64,000 bases of DNA from UBA1660 sp964462035 (GCA_964462035.1 CAYXAP010000007.1:1-64000), one strand, 5' to 3'. Shown: positions 1 to 8,274, numbered from the stretch's first letter. Notes: generated from the sequence alone by a model not told the origin. Made by a program: numbers and translations.

Positions 1-71
1 CTTAAGCAGTTAAGCCCAGGGACGCTCTTAAGCAGTTAAGCCCAGGGACGCTCTTTAGCAGTTAAGCCCAG
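1..71. repeat. Left array of 26-bp RAYT-associated palindromic repeats
   Basis: Two perfect tandem copies of a 26-bp unit (1-26 and 27-52) and a partial third (53-71). Each unit has a small hairpin, CTTAA-GCAG-TTAAG, followed by the spacer CCCAGGGACGCT. In the third copy one arm is changed (CTTTAG). The window starts inside the array, so more copies may lie to the left. The same unit recurs in opposite orientation on the other side of the adjacent transposase gene. Confidence 0.9.
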
Positions 72-95
72 AGCTCCACGCAACTGGCCGCGACC

Positions 96-1145
96 ATGGC
101 CGAAACCCGTGCCATGCCCAGAAAGCCTAGAGCGTTCGACGAGGCCGACGTGCTCCACGCGAGAACTCGCTTCGTCAACGAGGAGTTCCGGATCCTCCAC
201 GATGCGGAACGCCTTCTCATCCTCCGCCACATCGCAAAGGCAAAGGCCCGGTCGGGAGTGACGGTACTCGCTTTCGCCCTGATGTCGTCACACATCCATC
301 TACTGGTTCGTGGCTCGATCTCGGCCGTCGCGCGCTTCTACCGCTCGTTCCATACCGCTCTCGCCATCCAGCTCAACCGAGAGCAGGGACGACTGGGGCC
401 TGTGGTGGCCGGGCGACCGTGGATAGACGTCGTCGCCGGAGAGAACATCTTCGTGCCACTTCGCTACGTGCACGCCAATCAACGCGAGGCGAGGGCCGCG
501 GCGACGCTGCGCCGCTCGGCGTGGACCAGCCATCCGCTCTTCGCGGACCTCTCGAAGTGTCCCGAGTGGCTCAGCGTACATGAAGCCGCATTCCTCGCTG
601 GATACCCTCGAACTGACGCGGGAGTCGCCAAGCTGGTTGCGGATATCGAACGGCTGGACGGTGAGCCGATCGACTACGAGCCGGCGTCCAGGGACATGCG
701 GGACATCCGACGTGGCACCGGGGCGCGGGTCGAGCTCGCCACACCACGGCACATCGGCGAGCGCATCGAACGTCCGCTGGTCGCACGAGCGCCAACGCCG
801 CTCCGGCCGGTGTTGGAGCTCCGAGTCGCCCGGACTGCCGCTACGTGCGCTCGTGCGCTCGACCTTCCACCTGAAGCCCTGCGCTCCAAGAACAGAAGCG
901 CGAGAGCGTCAGCTGCGCGCGCGCTCGCGATCTTCGTCTGGAGCTCGATCGGCGGCCAGCCAGCAGCAGTCATGGCCTCGTTCTTGGGCATTTCGGAGCC
1001 GGCCGCCTCACAGCTGAGGCGAGTCGGGTCGAAGGCGCTCGAACGGGCTCTGCCACATCTACGGGAGGTTCTCGACCACTTGGAGATCCCCGCAGAGCAC
1101 CTCGATGGCTGCTGTCCTACTCTCGCTCTCCATGATCTTGGCTGA
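96..1145 (+). CDS. REP-associated tyrosine transposase (RAYT, Y1/IS200-like) with C-terminal HTH
   Basis: A 349-aa HUH-type endonuclease predicted to cut and rejoin single-stranded hairpin DNA. The N-terminal Y1 domain carries the HUH pair in SSHIHLLV (H66, H68). The candidate nucleophile is Y124 in LRYVHANQREA, which matches the YxxxNPVRA signature of RAYTs. The C-terminal part (about 270-325) is a helical domain with a helix-turn-helix (FLGISEPAASQLRRVG) that resembles the DnaA C-terminal domain fused to some RAYTs. It starts at the ATG at 96; a second in-frame ATG at 114 (MPRKPR) is as good, and neither has a clear ribosome binding site. The flanking inverted repeat arrays support the assignment. 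The frame is intact, so the element could still be active. Confidence 0.88.
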   Translation: MAETRAMPRKPRAFDEADVLHARTRFVNEEFRILHDAERLLILRHIAKAKARSGVTVLAFALMSSHIHLLVRGSISAVARFYRSFHTALAIQLNREQGRLGPVVAGRPWIDVVAGENIFVPLRYVHANQREARAAATLRRSAWTSHPLFADLSKCPEWLSVHEAAFLAGYPRTDAGVAKLVADIERLDGEPIDYEPASRDMRDIRRGTGARVELATPRHIGERIERPLVARAPTPLRPVLELRVARTAATCARALDLPPEALRSKNRSARASAARALAIFVWSSIGGQPAAVMASFLGISEPAASQLRRVGSKALERALPHLREVLDHLEIPAEHLDGCCPTLALHDLG

Positions 1146-1170
1146 TGGGACCGGCCTTCTCGGAGCTGGG

Positions 1171-1248
1171 CTTAACTGCTTAAGAGCGTCCCTGCGCTTA
1201 ACTGCTTAAGAGCGTCCCTGCGCTTAACTGCTTAAGAGCGTCCCTGAG
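1171..1248. repeat. Right array of 26-bp RAYT-associated palindromic repeats (inverted relative to left array)
   Basis: Three tandem 26-bp units begin at 1171, 1197 and 1223, each with CTTAACTGCTTAAG followed by AGCGTCCCTG and two variable bases. They are the reverse complement of the units at 1-71. The array lies immediately 3' of the transposase gene. Confidence 0.9.
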
Positions 1249-1321
1249 CTCCTGAGCTCGACGAGCAGGACGCTCCGGCGGGGTCGACGGCCGCTCACCG
1301 CCGAGTGAGCCGACGCGAGAA

Positions 1322-1357
1322 TTAGAAAGGCCGCGCCCTCATTGGAAGGACGCGGCC
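1322..1357 (-). terminator. Rho-independent terminator of the Kazal-type lipoprotein gene
   Basis: Read on the minus strand, a 10-bp stem (GGCCGCGTCC with GGGCGCGGCC, one mismatch) closes a 9-nt loop and is followed by TTTCT. It begins 26 bp after the stop codon of the minus-strand lipoprotein gene. Confidence 0.75.
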
Positions 1358-1382
1358 TGGGTGGGTTTTGGAACGGCGCCGC

Positions 1383-2624
1383 TCAGCGGCAGGCGCCCTC
1401 GTGGTCCAGCGCAACGTAGGCGGAGCGGCGCTCGCAGTCGTTGCTGTAGGTGCGACCGTCGCAACCGCAGACCGGCGCGTACTCGCGGGTGCAGTAGGTC
1501 GGGCCGTCGGGGGCGGCGACACAGACGCCCGCGAGGTCGGCCCCGCAGAAGTCGTTGATGCTCATGTCGCAGATGAGGCCGGTGTGGCAGGTGAAGCCGG
1601 CGATGCCGCCGCAGATCTCACCCTCGCCGGAGTCGCCGTCGGCGCCGCACTCGCCGGTGTACTGGACGCTCACGCCGGCGGCGTTCGCGGTGCACTCGTT
1701 CGAGTACGTGGTGCCGTTGCAGCCGCAAACCGGACGGTAGTCACGGGTGCAGGCCTCGGGGAGCGGCTGACAGGTGCCGGTCGCGTCGGCCCAGCCGCAC
1801 ATCGCGCGCTCGTCGAAGTTGCAGAAGAGGTGGTCCTGGCAGGTGAGGCCGAGCAGGCCGCCGCAGGCTTCGCCGACGCCCTGGTCGGTGCGGGGGCAGG
1901 TGCCCTCGGACGCGACGCTGATGCCGTGCTGGGCGGCGTGGCAAGCGCTCGAGTAGTCACGGCCGTCGCAGCCGCAGACCGGGTCGTAGATCTCGGGGCA
2001 GAAGTCCACGACGTCGCGGCAGACGCCGGGACGGTCGGTGGCACCGCACATCGCGTCGATGCTCCAGTCGCAGAACTGGCCCTCGGCGCAAGGCTCGAGG
2101 CCACGGCTGCCGCAGGCCTGCGGCTCGGGGTCGCCTCCGCAGGCGCCCGCGTCGCGGCAGACCACGCGGAGCTGGTAGCTCGCGGCGGTCGGGGCGCCGT
2201 AGCGCATGTAGTCGTAGGTGGCGACGCCGACGAGGTAGGTGCCGGCGTCGAGGCCGCGCTCGATGCAGCTGTTGAGGGTGCCGTCGTAGCAGTCGTCGTT
2301 GCTCTCGATGAGGCGCCAGGCGCGACCGACCTGCTGGTAGAGGAGGACGTAGGTGTCGTCGCCTTCACGGGAGGCTAGGTCGACGAGCACGTCGTCGCAG
2401 CCCTCGGTCTCGAAGGTCCAGAAGTGGTAGGCCGTGCGCTCGGTCAGCGCGTCGGCCGACCAGTCGCAGAGCGCGAGCTCGCCGCGGAAGGGGCCGCCGT
2501 CGGCGCTCGAGTCGGCGTGCACGGCCAGCTCGGTCGTCTCGAGCTCGCCGTCCTTGTCGAAGTAGTCGGGGGCGCACGCGCCGGCGAGGGCGCCGAGCAG
2601 AGCGATGGAGAGGATGTTCTTCAT
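1383..2624 (-). CDS. Lipoprotein with three Kazal-type protease-inhibitor-like domains
   Basis: A 413-aa secreted lipoprotein. The signal peptide MKNILSIALLGALAGAC ends in a lipobox with Cys17. Residues about 40-160 form a domain resembling bacterial pre-peptidase C-terminal beta-sandwiches. Then come three Kazal-like modules with the core PVCGCDGxxYxxxC, near residues 215, 298 and 390. Cys-rich spacers of the CGGxxGxxC...C...FCGxxxxxGxC type separate them. Kazal domains are serine-protease inhibitors in animals. In myxobacteria such proteins are surface proteins of unproven function, so inhibition of foreign proteases is an inference. It starts at the ATG at 2624, downstream of GAACATTCC. 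A terminator follows at 1322-1357. Confidence 0.85.
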   Translation of the reverse strand: MKNILSIALLGALAGACAPDYFDKDGELETTELAVHADSSADGGPFRGELALCDWSADALTERTAYHFWTFETEGCDDVLVDLASREGDDTYVLLYQQVGRAWRLIESNDDCYDGTLNSCIERGLDAGTYLVGVATYDYMRYGAPTAASYQLRVVCRDAGACGGDPEPQACGSRGLEPCAEGQFCDWSIDAMCGATDRPGVCRDVVDFCPEIYDPVCGCDGRDYSSACHAAQHGISVASEGTCPRTDQGVGEACGGLLGLTCQDHLFCNFDERAMCGWADATGTCQPLPEACTRDYRPVCGCNGTTYSNECTANAAGVSVQYTGECGADGDSGEGEICGGIAGFTCHTGLICDMSINDFCGADLAGVCVAAPDGPTYCTREYAPVCGCDGRTYSNDCERRSAYVALDHEGACR

Positions 2625-2924
2625 GAGAAAGGAATGTTCGTTCTGTGATTGGTTGGGGTGCCGGCGCCCTCGTTGGGGGCGTCATCGGCGCCGTCGCGCG
2701 CTCGGGCGCGATCGATGCGCGAACGTAGAGCAAGGCCCGTGCCCAAACAGAATCATTCAGCTTTTCGATGCGAATGTCGCTCATGTAGGTCGAAGTGGGC
2801 ACGATCGGGGGGCGTCTGGATCCGCCACCGGACACTCGGCTTTCCTGTACGCGCTTTGCACGTGATTCCGCTCACTCTCAGTCGCGACGGATCCGCGGCA
2901 TGGCCCACGGTGGTAGGAAGGGGG
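2625..2924. promoter_or_regulatory. Divergent intergenic region between Kazal lipoprotein and gnd
   Basis: About 300 bp without a convincing gene. It must hold the promoters for the minus-strand lipoprotein and the plus-strand gnd. A locally AT-richer patch (about 2745-2800) stands out from the GC-rich surroundings and is a candidate promoter zone. I could not identify a -10/-35 pair with confidence. The purine-rich AGGAAGGGGG at 2916-2924 is the gnd ribosome binding site. Confidence 0.4.
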
Positions 2925-4310
2925 ATGAGCGACGAAGCGAAGCGCGACATCGGTGTGGTCGGCCTGGGCGTGATGGGCCGCAACCTGGCTCGGAACCTGG
3001 CCCGCGGCGGCTACTCGGTGGCGGGCTACGACCCGAACGAAGAGGCGCGCACCGGCCTCCGCGAGTCGGAGCCGGACCACGACTTCGCGACGCCCGGCGA
3101 CCTCCCGTCCATGGTGGCGCTCCTGGAGCGACCGCGGCGCATCTTGGTGATGGTCCCGGCGGGGAAGATCGTGGACGCGGTGCTGAAGGACCTCGAGCCG
3201 CACCTCGATGAGGGCGACGTCGTCATCGACGGCGGCAACAGCCTCTGGCACGACACCATGCGCCGCGAGCGCGACGCGAAGGGCTACCACTTCCTCGGCA
3301 TGGGCGTGAGCGGCGGCGCGCAGGGCGCGCTGATCGGTCCCTCGATGATGCCCGGCGGTCCGAAGGAAGGCTGGGAGCGGCTGCGCCCGCTGCTCGAGTC
3401 GATGGCTGCCACCAGCGACCACGGCCCCTGCGTGACCTGGTGCGGCAAGGGCCCCGCGGGTCACTTCGTGAAGATGACCCACAACGGCATCGAATACGGG
3501 ATCATGCAGATCCTCGGCGAAGCCGTGCTGCTCATGAAGCGCGCGCTCGGCCTCGGCCCCGACGAGGCTGCCGCGCTCATGAGCGAGTGGAACGACGGAG
3601 CGCTCGGCGGCTACCTCACGGAGATCACCGCCGACATCCTGAAGGTGCGCGACCCGGAGGACTCGTCGCGACCGCTCCTCGACCAGGTGCTCGACGTCGC
3701 CGGTCAGAAGGGCACCGGTCGCTGGACCGTGCTCGGCGCGGTCGAGCTCGGCGTGCCGGTGCCGACGATCGCCGCGGCCGTCGACGCGCGTGCGCTCAGC
3801 TCGTTCAAGAGCGTGCGCGTCGGCATGGCGACTGGCGAGCGGTCCGCCACCGAGCTCTCGAAGGACGACCTCCGCGATGCCGTCACGGCCTCCGTCCTGG
3901 CCAGCTATGCGCAGGGCTTCGACCTGCTGAAGGGCGCCGACGACGAGCATCAGTGGCAGATCGACCGCAAGGAGATCGCCCGCATCTGGACCGCCGGCTG
4001 CATCATCCGCTCCAAGATGCTCGAGCGCTTCATGGCGATCCTGCCCGGCGCCGAAGGCCCGATGCTCGGCGCTGCCATGACCGACGACTTCGCCCCGCTG
4101 CTCGCCGGCTGGCGCAAGACCATCGCCGCCACCAGCGGCGCCGGTCACCTCGTCCCCGCGATGAGCGCCTCGCTCACCTGGTGGGAGCAGCTCACCACCG
4201 CCGTGGGCACCGCCCGCGTCATCCAAGCGCAGCGCGACCGCTTCGGCCACCACACCTTCCGCCGCGTGAGCGACCCTGAGACGCCAGTCCACGACGACTG
4301 GCAGCCCTGA
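2925..4310 (+). CDS. gnd: 6-phosphogluconate dehydrogenase (decarboxylating)
   Basis: A cytoplasmic enzyme of the oxidative pentose phosphate pathway: 6-phosphogluconate plus NAD(P)+ gives ribulose 5-phosphate, CO2 and NAD(P)H. The 461-aa protein has the N-terminal Rossmann motif GLGVMGRNLARNL at about residues 11-23. It also has the substrate loop MGVSGGAQGALIGPSMMPGG and the catalytic KMTHNGIEYGIMQ with the Lys and His-Asn of the family. The C-terminal RDRFGHHTFRR tail normally reaches into the partner subunit. The reading frame stays open upstream to 2649. The ATG at 2925 is chosen because AGGAAGGGGG lies just upstream and the Rossmann fold starts 7 residues in. It ends immediately before a convergent small gene. 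Confidence 0.97.
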   Translation: MSDEAKRDIGVVGLGVMGRNLARNLARGGYSVAGYDPNEEARTGLRESEPDHDFATPGDLPSMVALLERPRRILVMVPAGKIVDAVLKDLEPHLDEGDVVIDGGNSLWHDTMRRERDAKGYHFLGMGVSGGAQGALIGPSMMPGGPKEGWERLRPLLESMAATSDHGPCVTWCGKGPAGHFVKMTHNGIEYGIMQILGEAVLLMKRALGLGPDEAAALMSEWNDGALGGYLTEITADILKVRDPEDSSRPLLDQVLDVAGQKGTGRWTVLGAVELGVPVPTIAAAVDARALSSFKSVRVGMATGERSATELSKDDLRDAVTASVLASYAQGFDLLKGADDEHQWQIDRKEIARIWTAGCIIRSKMLERFMAILPGAEGPMLGAAMTDDFAPLLAGWRKTIAATSGAGHLVPAMSASLTWWEQLTTAVGTARVIQAQRDRFGHHTFRRVSDPETPVHDDWQP

Positions 4311-4598
4311 TCAGTCGAAGGTCGAGCGGATCGCGGCGATGGCGGTCGGTGCCGACGCCGCGTCGAGCTCGAAGTAGCCGGTCAGCGCTTCGGTCGCCTT
4401 CGCGTCCTCGCCGCTCTGGATGTCGCCGTAGAGGGTCATGAGCATTCCCTGCGCCATGAACCCGCGGAAGTTGGGAACCCACTGCTGCGCGCTCGCGGTC
4501 GCCGTGGCGAGGTCGAGCCCCCAGCCCTTCACCATCGCCTCCGCGACCGCGGCGATATCGTTCGTCTTACAGACGGCCATGAAATCGATGAGCTTCAT
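4311..4598 (-). CDS. Hypothetical small protein (95 aa)
   Basis: A 95-aa acidic, alanine-rich, probably all-helical cytoplasmic protein starting MKLIDFMAVCKTND. No family is recognised. No signal peptide or membrane segment is seen. Its stop codon abuts the stop of convergent gnd. It has ordinary codon use for the region and a start at the ATG at 4598. It could be a real orphan gene; the overlapping frames are less convincing. Confidence 0.6.
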   Translation of the reverse strand: MKLIDFMAVCKTNDIAAVAEAMVKGWGLDLATATASAQQWVPNFRGFMAQGMLMTLYGDIQSGEDAKATEALTGYFELDAASAPTAIAAIRSTFD

Positions 4599-4720
4599 GC
4601 GCCGACGATCCACCACCGGCCCCGAGCTCGCCGTGCGCAATCCCCCACAGCCCCAGCTGTGGACGCGCGCCCTCGCAGGCTCCGTCGAGCATCCGGAGCG
4701 GGCGCTCGTCGCTCCGCGAG

Positions 4721-5809
4721 TCAGTCCTCGTCCATGGCCGCCGTACCGCGGCCGCTCCCGGGATGGTCGTAGCCGCGCCCGGTGCCCCCACCGCGAGTGC
4801 CGAGGCCGCCGAGCCCTTCGACCGTGCCGGCGCCTGGCCCGCCCCGCTCGCCGGTCCCGCCGCCGCCTGGGCCGCTCAGCTCGAGCGGCCGGGTGCCGAG
4901 GAGTCCGCCGATGGAGTCCACTCTGGAGTTGCCGAGCGCCGACGCGCCCCACGGAGCGTCGGGCCCGCGTGCGGCATCCTGCAGCCGACCGAGGATCCCC
5001 GCATTCATCGCCTCGGTGATGGCCGCAGCCCTGGCGTCGGCCTCGGCATCCGATCCCGGGCCCTGGATGCCGAAGCGCGCCGGCGGGGCCAGCTTCCGAT
5101 CGATGTTGCGCCGCTCGGCGGCGATGGCGCCGCGCACCGCAGAGTCATCGCCGGCGAGCTCTTCCGCCGAGGCGAGCTCGGCGCGGAGCTCGGCTCCGCG
5201 CTCCTCGGTCAGGTCCCGGATGGCCCACAGATGGTTGTGCACCGCGGCGACCTTCGACCGCGCAGGCAGCACGCCGGCCTCCGCCGAGGCGGTGAAGGCA
5301 GCCGCCGCCTCCTCGGGGGACATAGCCAGCTCGTTCGCGCGACCGAGAGCGAAGTACAGACGCACTCGCTCGGGGTCCAGCTCGAGGGCTCTCGACAGCG
5401 CGGTCACCGCGTCGTGCGCCCGGGTCATCGAGACCGCCGAGGTGGGCAGCGCGAGCTCGTCGTCGGACGCTTCCGCCGGCGCATCCAAGCCTCCGTCGGC
5501 CGACCGCACGAGCGCCAACCCCAGCAGCTCCTGCGCATCCGGGGAGTCGGGCGCCAGCTCTGCGGCCTTCCGCCCGGAGGCCATGGCCGCGGTTGGGTCA
5601 CCGGTGCGGAGCTGCGCGCGAGCGAGCCCGTTCCAGCCTTCGACGTCGTCCGGCCGCGCCTCCGTGGCCGCGGTGTAGTGCGGAATCGCGCCAGCGTGAT
5701 CGCCAGCCCGAGCGGCGCGCCAGCCCTCCACGAGCGGATCGGGCGGCGGCGGCTCGCCCTCGCAAGCGGAGACGACGAGCAGGAGAGAGAGGCACGTACT
5801 GCGAAGCAT
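4721..5809 (-). CDS. TPR-containing lipoprotein, copy 1 of a tandem pair
   Basis: A 362-aa lipoprotein. The signal peptide MLRSTCLSLLLVVSAC ends in a lipobox Cys, followed by a Pro-rich linker. Residues about 25-160 contain TPR-like helices (GDHAGAIPHYTAATEARPDD, DVEGWNGLARAQLRTGDPTA and a later ALSRALELDPERVRLYFALG). The C-terminal about 100 residues are Gly-rich and low complexity (LSGPGGGGTGERGGPGAG). It is a paralogue of the next upstream gene: same order of features, same start context (GGCTGCC then CTTCGCAG) and shared phrases such as LARAQLR and RVR(L/I)(Y/H)FALGRA(N/H)ELA. The function is unknown; a periplasmic scaffolding role is possible. Confidence 0.8.
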   Translation of the reverse strand: MLRSTCLSLLLVVSACEGEPPPPDPLVEGWRAARAGDHAGAIPHYTAATEARPDDVEGWNGLARAQLRTGDPTAAMASGRKAAELAPDSPDAQELLGLALVRSADGGLDAPAEASDDELALPTSAVSMTRAHDAVTALSRALELDPERVRLYFALGRANELAMSPEEAAAAFTASAEAGVLPARSKVAAVHNHLWAIRDLTEERGAELRAELASAEELAGDDSAVRGAIAAERRNIDRKLAPPARFGIQGPGSDAEADARAAAITEAMNAGILGRLQDAARGPDAPWGASALGNSRVDSIGGLLGTRPLELSGPGGGGTGERGGPGAGTVEGLGGLGTRGGGTGRGYDHPGSGRGTAAMDED

Positions 5810-5946
5810 CTGGGCAGCCTACGTGGCGCCGAGCCAGAGCTTCCGTCAATCGTTCGGGGGCGAGCGACGCTCAGCCTTCGCCGCCTCGGCGATCACGATG
5901 GGCAACCCTGGCGTGCTGCCCCGACGGTGAGCCGTGGTCTCGAATC

Positions 5947-6909
5947 TCAAGGCTGCTGCACCAGGGCGCCGATGGTGCGGCCCCCAGCCTGACCCGACCC
6001 CGGCCGCTCGCCGGCCCCTCGGCGGCTCAACTCTTCCAACGTCTCCGGCGCCGGCAGCCCTCCACGGAACGCCCCGTTCGCCTGCTGGTTCTGGAGCATC
6101 CACTCGAGCGCCGCCGGGTCCAAGCCGAGGATCCCTGGCAGCTCCCTCTCCAGCGGAGCGCCCCCCTGGGCGGGCCGAGCTCGCCGCTGGAGCCTCCGCG
6201 CGATGCGGCGCCGTTGGGCCTCTGCCGCGGCTCGCACCCGAGCGTCGTCCGTCGCCAGCACGTCGGCCGCGTCCAGCTCCGCCCGCAGCTCCGTCGCCAC
6301 TTCTTCGGTCAGCTCCACGAGCGCGTCGAGCTGGGTGCGAACGGCCGCGATCCTCGAGCGCGCGGGCCAGACCTGCGCCTCTGCCGATGCGCGATAGGCG
6401 GCGCTCGCCTCCTCGTTCTGGCCGGCGAGCTCATGGGCGCGACCGAGCGCGAAGTGGATCCGCACGCGGTCCGGTGCGAGCGCGAGGGCTCGGTTCAGAG
6501 CGATCGCGGCGCGAGCGGCCCGATCGATGGAGGGCGCGGCTCGCGGACGGGACGGAGACGCCGATGCGTCCCCATCGCTGGTGGCCGCCGCCAGCGACGC
6601 CAACCCTAGGAGCTCGTGCGCGTCGGCCGACTCTCCCGCGAGGGCCACCGCCTGCTGCGCGGAGAGCATCGCGGCGATGGGCTGATCGGCGCGAAGCTGC
6701 GCACGCGCCAGCCCAGTCCAAGCCTCCGACTCTTCCGGCTGCGCCTCGGTGGCCATCTCGAAGTGCCCGACGGCGGCTCCATGGTCGCCGGCGTGCGCGG
6801 CGCGGTACCCAAGCGTGAGCGCATCGACCGGCGGCGGCGGCGGCGGCGGCGGCTCGTTCTCGCAAGCGGAGAGAACGAGGAGAAGGATCAGCGGGGGTCT
6901 GCGAAGCAC
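5947..6909 (-). CDS. TPR-containing lipoprotein, copy 2 of a tandem pair
   Basis: A 320-aa paralogue of the downstream lipoprotein. The signal peptide (M)LRRPPLILLLVLSAC ends in a lipobox Cys and is followed by ENEPPPPPPPPV. TPR-like helices include GDHGAAVGHFEMATEAQPEE and ALNRALALAPDRVRIHFALG. The frame opens further upstream at an ATG (6945). I chose the GTG at 6909 because it aligns with the ATG of the paralogue and puts the signal peptide at the N-terminus. The C-terminus has a Gly-rich tail. The 137-bp gap to copy 1 shows nothing notable. Confidence 0.78.
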   Translation of the reverse strand: MLRRPPLILLLVLSACENEPPPPPPPPVDALTLGYRAAHAGDHGAAVGHFEMATEAQPEESEAWTGLARAQLRADQPIAAMLSAQQAVALAGESADAHELLGLASLAAATSDGDASASPSRPRAAPSIDRAARAAIALNRALALAPDRVRIHFALGRAHELAGQNEEASAAYRASAEAQVWPARSRIAAVRTQLDALVELTEEVATELRAELDAADVLATDDARVRAAAEAQRRRIARRLQRRARPAQGGAPLERELPGILGLDPAALEWMLQNQQANGAFRGGLPAPETLEELSRRGAGERPGSGQAGGRTIGALVQQP

Positions 6910-6948
6910 ATGGCAGCCTACGTGTCCGCCGGCGGGACCTTCCATGGA

Positions 6949-7521
6949 CTACACGCCGCTCAGGTCCATCTCGATCGGGCTCGGCGCGTCGTAGTACACG
7001 TCGGTGCGAATGGCGTACTTGAAGCCCGAACGAACCGGGCAGCCCTCGTGGCGGATCTTGTGCTGGAAGATCGCCACGAGCCCCGGCTTCGGGTGCACCG
7101 TCTCCTCCAGCTGCTCCATGAAGGCCGTCTCGCCGCCCTCGAAGTCGTCGTTCAGGTAGACGAGGACCGTGAGCAGCGTGATGCGGGTGTCGGTCGGCCG
7201 GTACCAGTGGTCCATGTGGGGCGAGAAGCGCTGACCGGGCGCGTAGCGGTACATCCGCAGCCGCTCGTTCAGCCCCGCCAGCCGCAGCTCACCGAGCCGT
7301 TCGGGCAAGTGCGCCTTCAACCGCCCGAAGAGCTCCGAGGACGCAGCCGGGTCGTCGCGGATCAGGCGGTCCTGATCGCGATAGGTCGGGTTGTTCGTCG
7401 CGATCCGCGGGCTACCGGCTTCGATGATCCGGACCCACTCCCGGCACTCGTTCGCGTCGTAGACGTCGGGCACCGTCCAGAGCAGCGGCGCGTCGTCGAA
7501 GCGAAAGGGAACCACGGTCAT
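6949..7521 (-). CDS. 2-oxoglutarate/Fe(II) dioxygenase, prolyl-4-hydroxylase-like
   Basis: A 190-aa cytoplasmic oxygenase of the P4Hc type, predicted to hydroxylate a protein or small molecule using O2, Fe(II) and 2-oxoglutarate. The iron ligands are visible as H102-x-D104 in FSPHMDHW and the distal H158 in KIRHEGCPV. K168 in GFKYAIRTDVYY is the likely 2-oxoglutarate contact. The double-stranded beta-helix core includes LTVLVYLNDDFEGGET, a family hallmark. I chose the ATG at 7521: AGTAGG lies 9-10 nt upstream, whereas the ATG at 7530 is too close to it. The substrate cannot be told from context. Confidence 0.9.
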   Translation of the reverse strand: MTVVPFRFDDAPLLWTVPDVYDANECREWVRIIEAGSPRIATNNPTYRDQDRLIRDDPAASSELFGRLKAHLPERLGELRLAGLNERLRMYRYAPGQRFSPHMDHWYRPTDTRITLLTVLVYLNDDFEGGETAFMEQLEETVHPKPGLVAIFQHKIRHEGCPVRSGFKYAIRTDVYYDAPSPIEMDLSGV

Positions 7522-7610
7522 GGCGAGCATCCTACTCGTTCGCTCATCCTCCGACTCGGCCCGCCATCGCACGGTGACCACCGAGCGCGACCATCGGGTA
7601 CCTTCGAGGC

Positions 7611-8195
7611 GTGGACGACCGGTTGGAAGCGCTTCGATCCGCCCTCGAGGCACGGAGGAGTCGGGTCGTGCTGGACTGGGCCCCACCGCTCGACGACGCG
7701 CGCCTGGGGGAGCTCGAGCGGGTGCACGGCCCGCTACCGAGCGCCTACCGATCCATCCTCTCGACCATCGGCCCCTTCGCCGACGACTGCGGATTCGAGC
7801 TCGGTCTGCCGACCCACGAGAGCCCCGGCGAGTTCCCGGTCTCGAGGAAGACCTTGGACGAGTGGGGCGCGGAGGCCCGCGCGCGCTTCGATGCGGCGGC
7901 AGGTGATCGGCGCTTCGACCCACCCATCCTCGCCTTCGACACGGTGCGGGAGCGTCGTCCGCTCCGCGACCTCGCAGCACCGCTCGACGACCTCGGCGGC
8001 GAGTCGCCGGGCATCACATGCATCGCGTCGCTCTCCGGCGTCGCCGGCGATCTCTATCTCGTGCTCCGAGGCGAGACCCGCGGGACGGTGTGGTTCGAGT
8101 CCGACACTGAGCTCACCCCCGAGCTCTACGTTCGCGAAGGCGAGGTGGTCTTCCACGACTGCCTGAGCTGGGCGCTCTCGTTCGCCGAACTCTGA
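7611..8195 (+). CDS. SMI1/KNR4 family protein
   Basis: A 194-aa protein with a GTG start. Features of the SMI1/KNR4 (SUKH) fold are seen: a helix with LGELERVHGPLPSAYRSIL near residue 30-50, then beta-rich segments including GDLYLVLRGETRGTVWF. SUKH proteins are often immunity proteins against contact-dependent or polymorphic toxins. No toxin gene is adjacent, so an orphan immunity or housekeeping role is possible. A probable terminator follows directly. Confidence 0.75.
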   Translation: MDDRLEALRSALEARRSRVVLDWAPPLDDARLGELERVHGPLPSAYRSILSTIGPFADDCGFELGLPTHESPGEFPVSRKTLDEWGAEARARFDAAAGDRRFDPPILAFDTVRERRPLRDLAAPLDDLGGESPGITCIASLSGVAGDLYLVLRGETRGTVWFESDTELTPELYVREGEVVFHDCLSWALSFAEL

Positions 8196-8230
8196 CCGAA
8201 GGGTGACTTCTTGGTCACGGTCCCTTTTTC
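8194..8230 (+). terminator. Probable terminator after the SMI1/KNR4 gene
   Basis: A hairpin with GTGAC-TTCTTG-GTCAC as the inner stem-loop (8203-8218) and GACC/GGTC as outer arms across a bulge. CCC and a run of five T at 8225-8229 follow. Confidence 0.55.
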
Positions 8231-8274
8231 CCGGCTCCGGAATCGCTTAGGGTGCGCTCGCTTGGAGGTGTGTG

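Larger units (their letters stand above)
1..1248 (+). mobile_element. REP/RAYT island: transposase flanked by inverted arrays of palindromic repeats
   Basis: A single transposase gene lies between a left repeat array (1-71) and a right array (1171-1248) of the same 26-bp unit in the reverse orientation. The inner edges also match: GTTAAGCCCAG-AGCTCC at 61-77 against GGAGCT-GGGCTTAAC at 1162-1176. This arrangement is typical of REP-associated tyrosine transposases, whose single-stranded DNA substrates are the flanking hairpins. The true left limit is outside the window. Confidence 0.8.

Noticed and set aside
1..1248. CRISPR array reading of the 26-bp repeats
   Set aside because: The units are contiguous with no unique spacers and contain internal palindromes, and no cas gene is present. 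They fit RAYT-associated repeats.
1368..2378. Plus-strand Ala/Val/Gly-rich frame opposite the Kazal lipoprotein
   Set aside because: It has an A/V/G bias typical of antisense to Cys-rich genes, and the minus strand has a signal peptide, Kazal motifs and a terminator.
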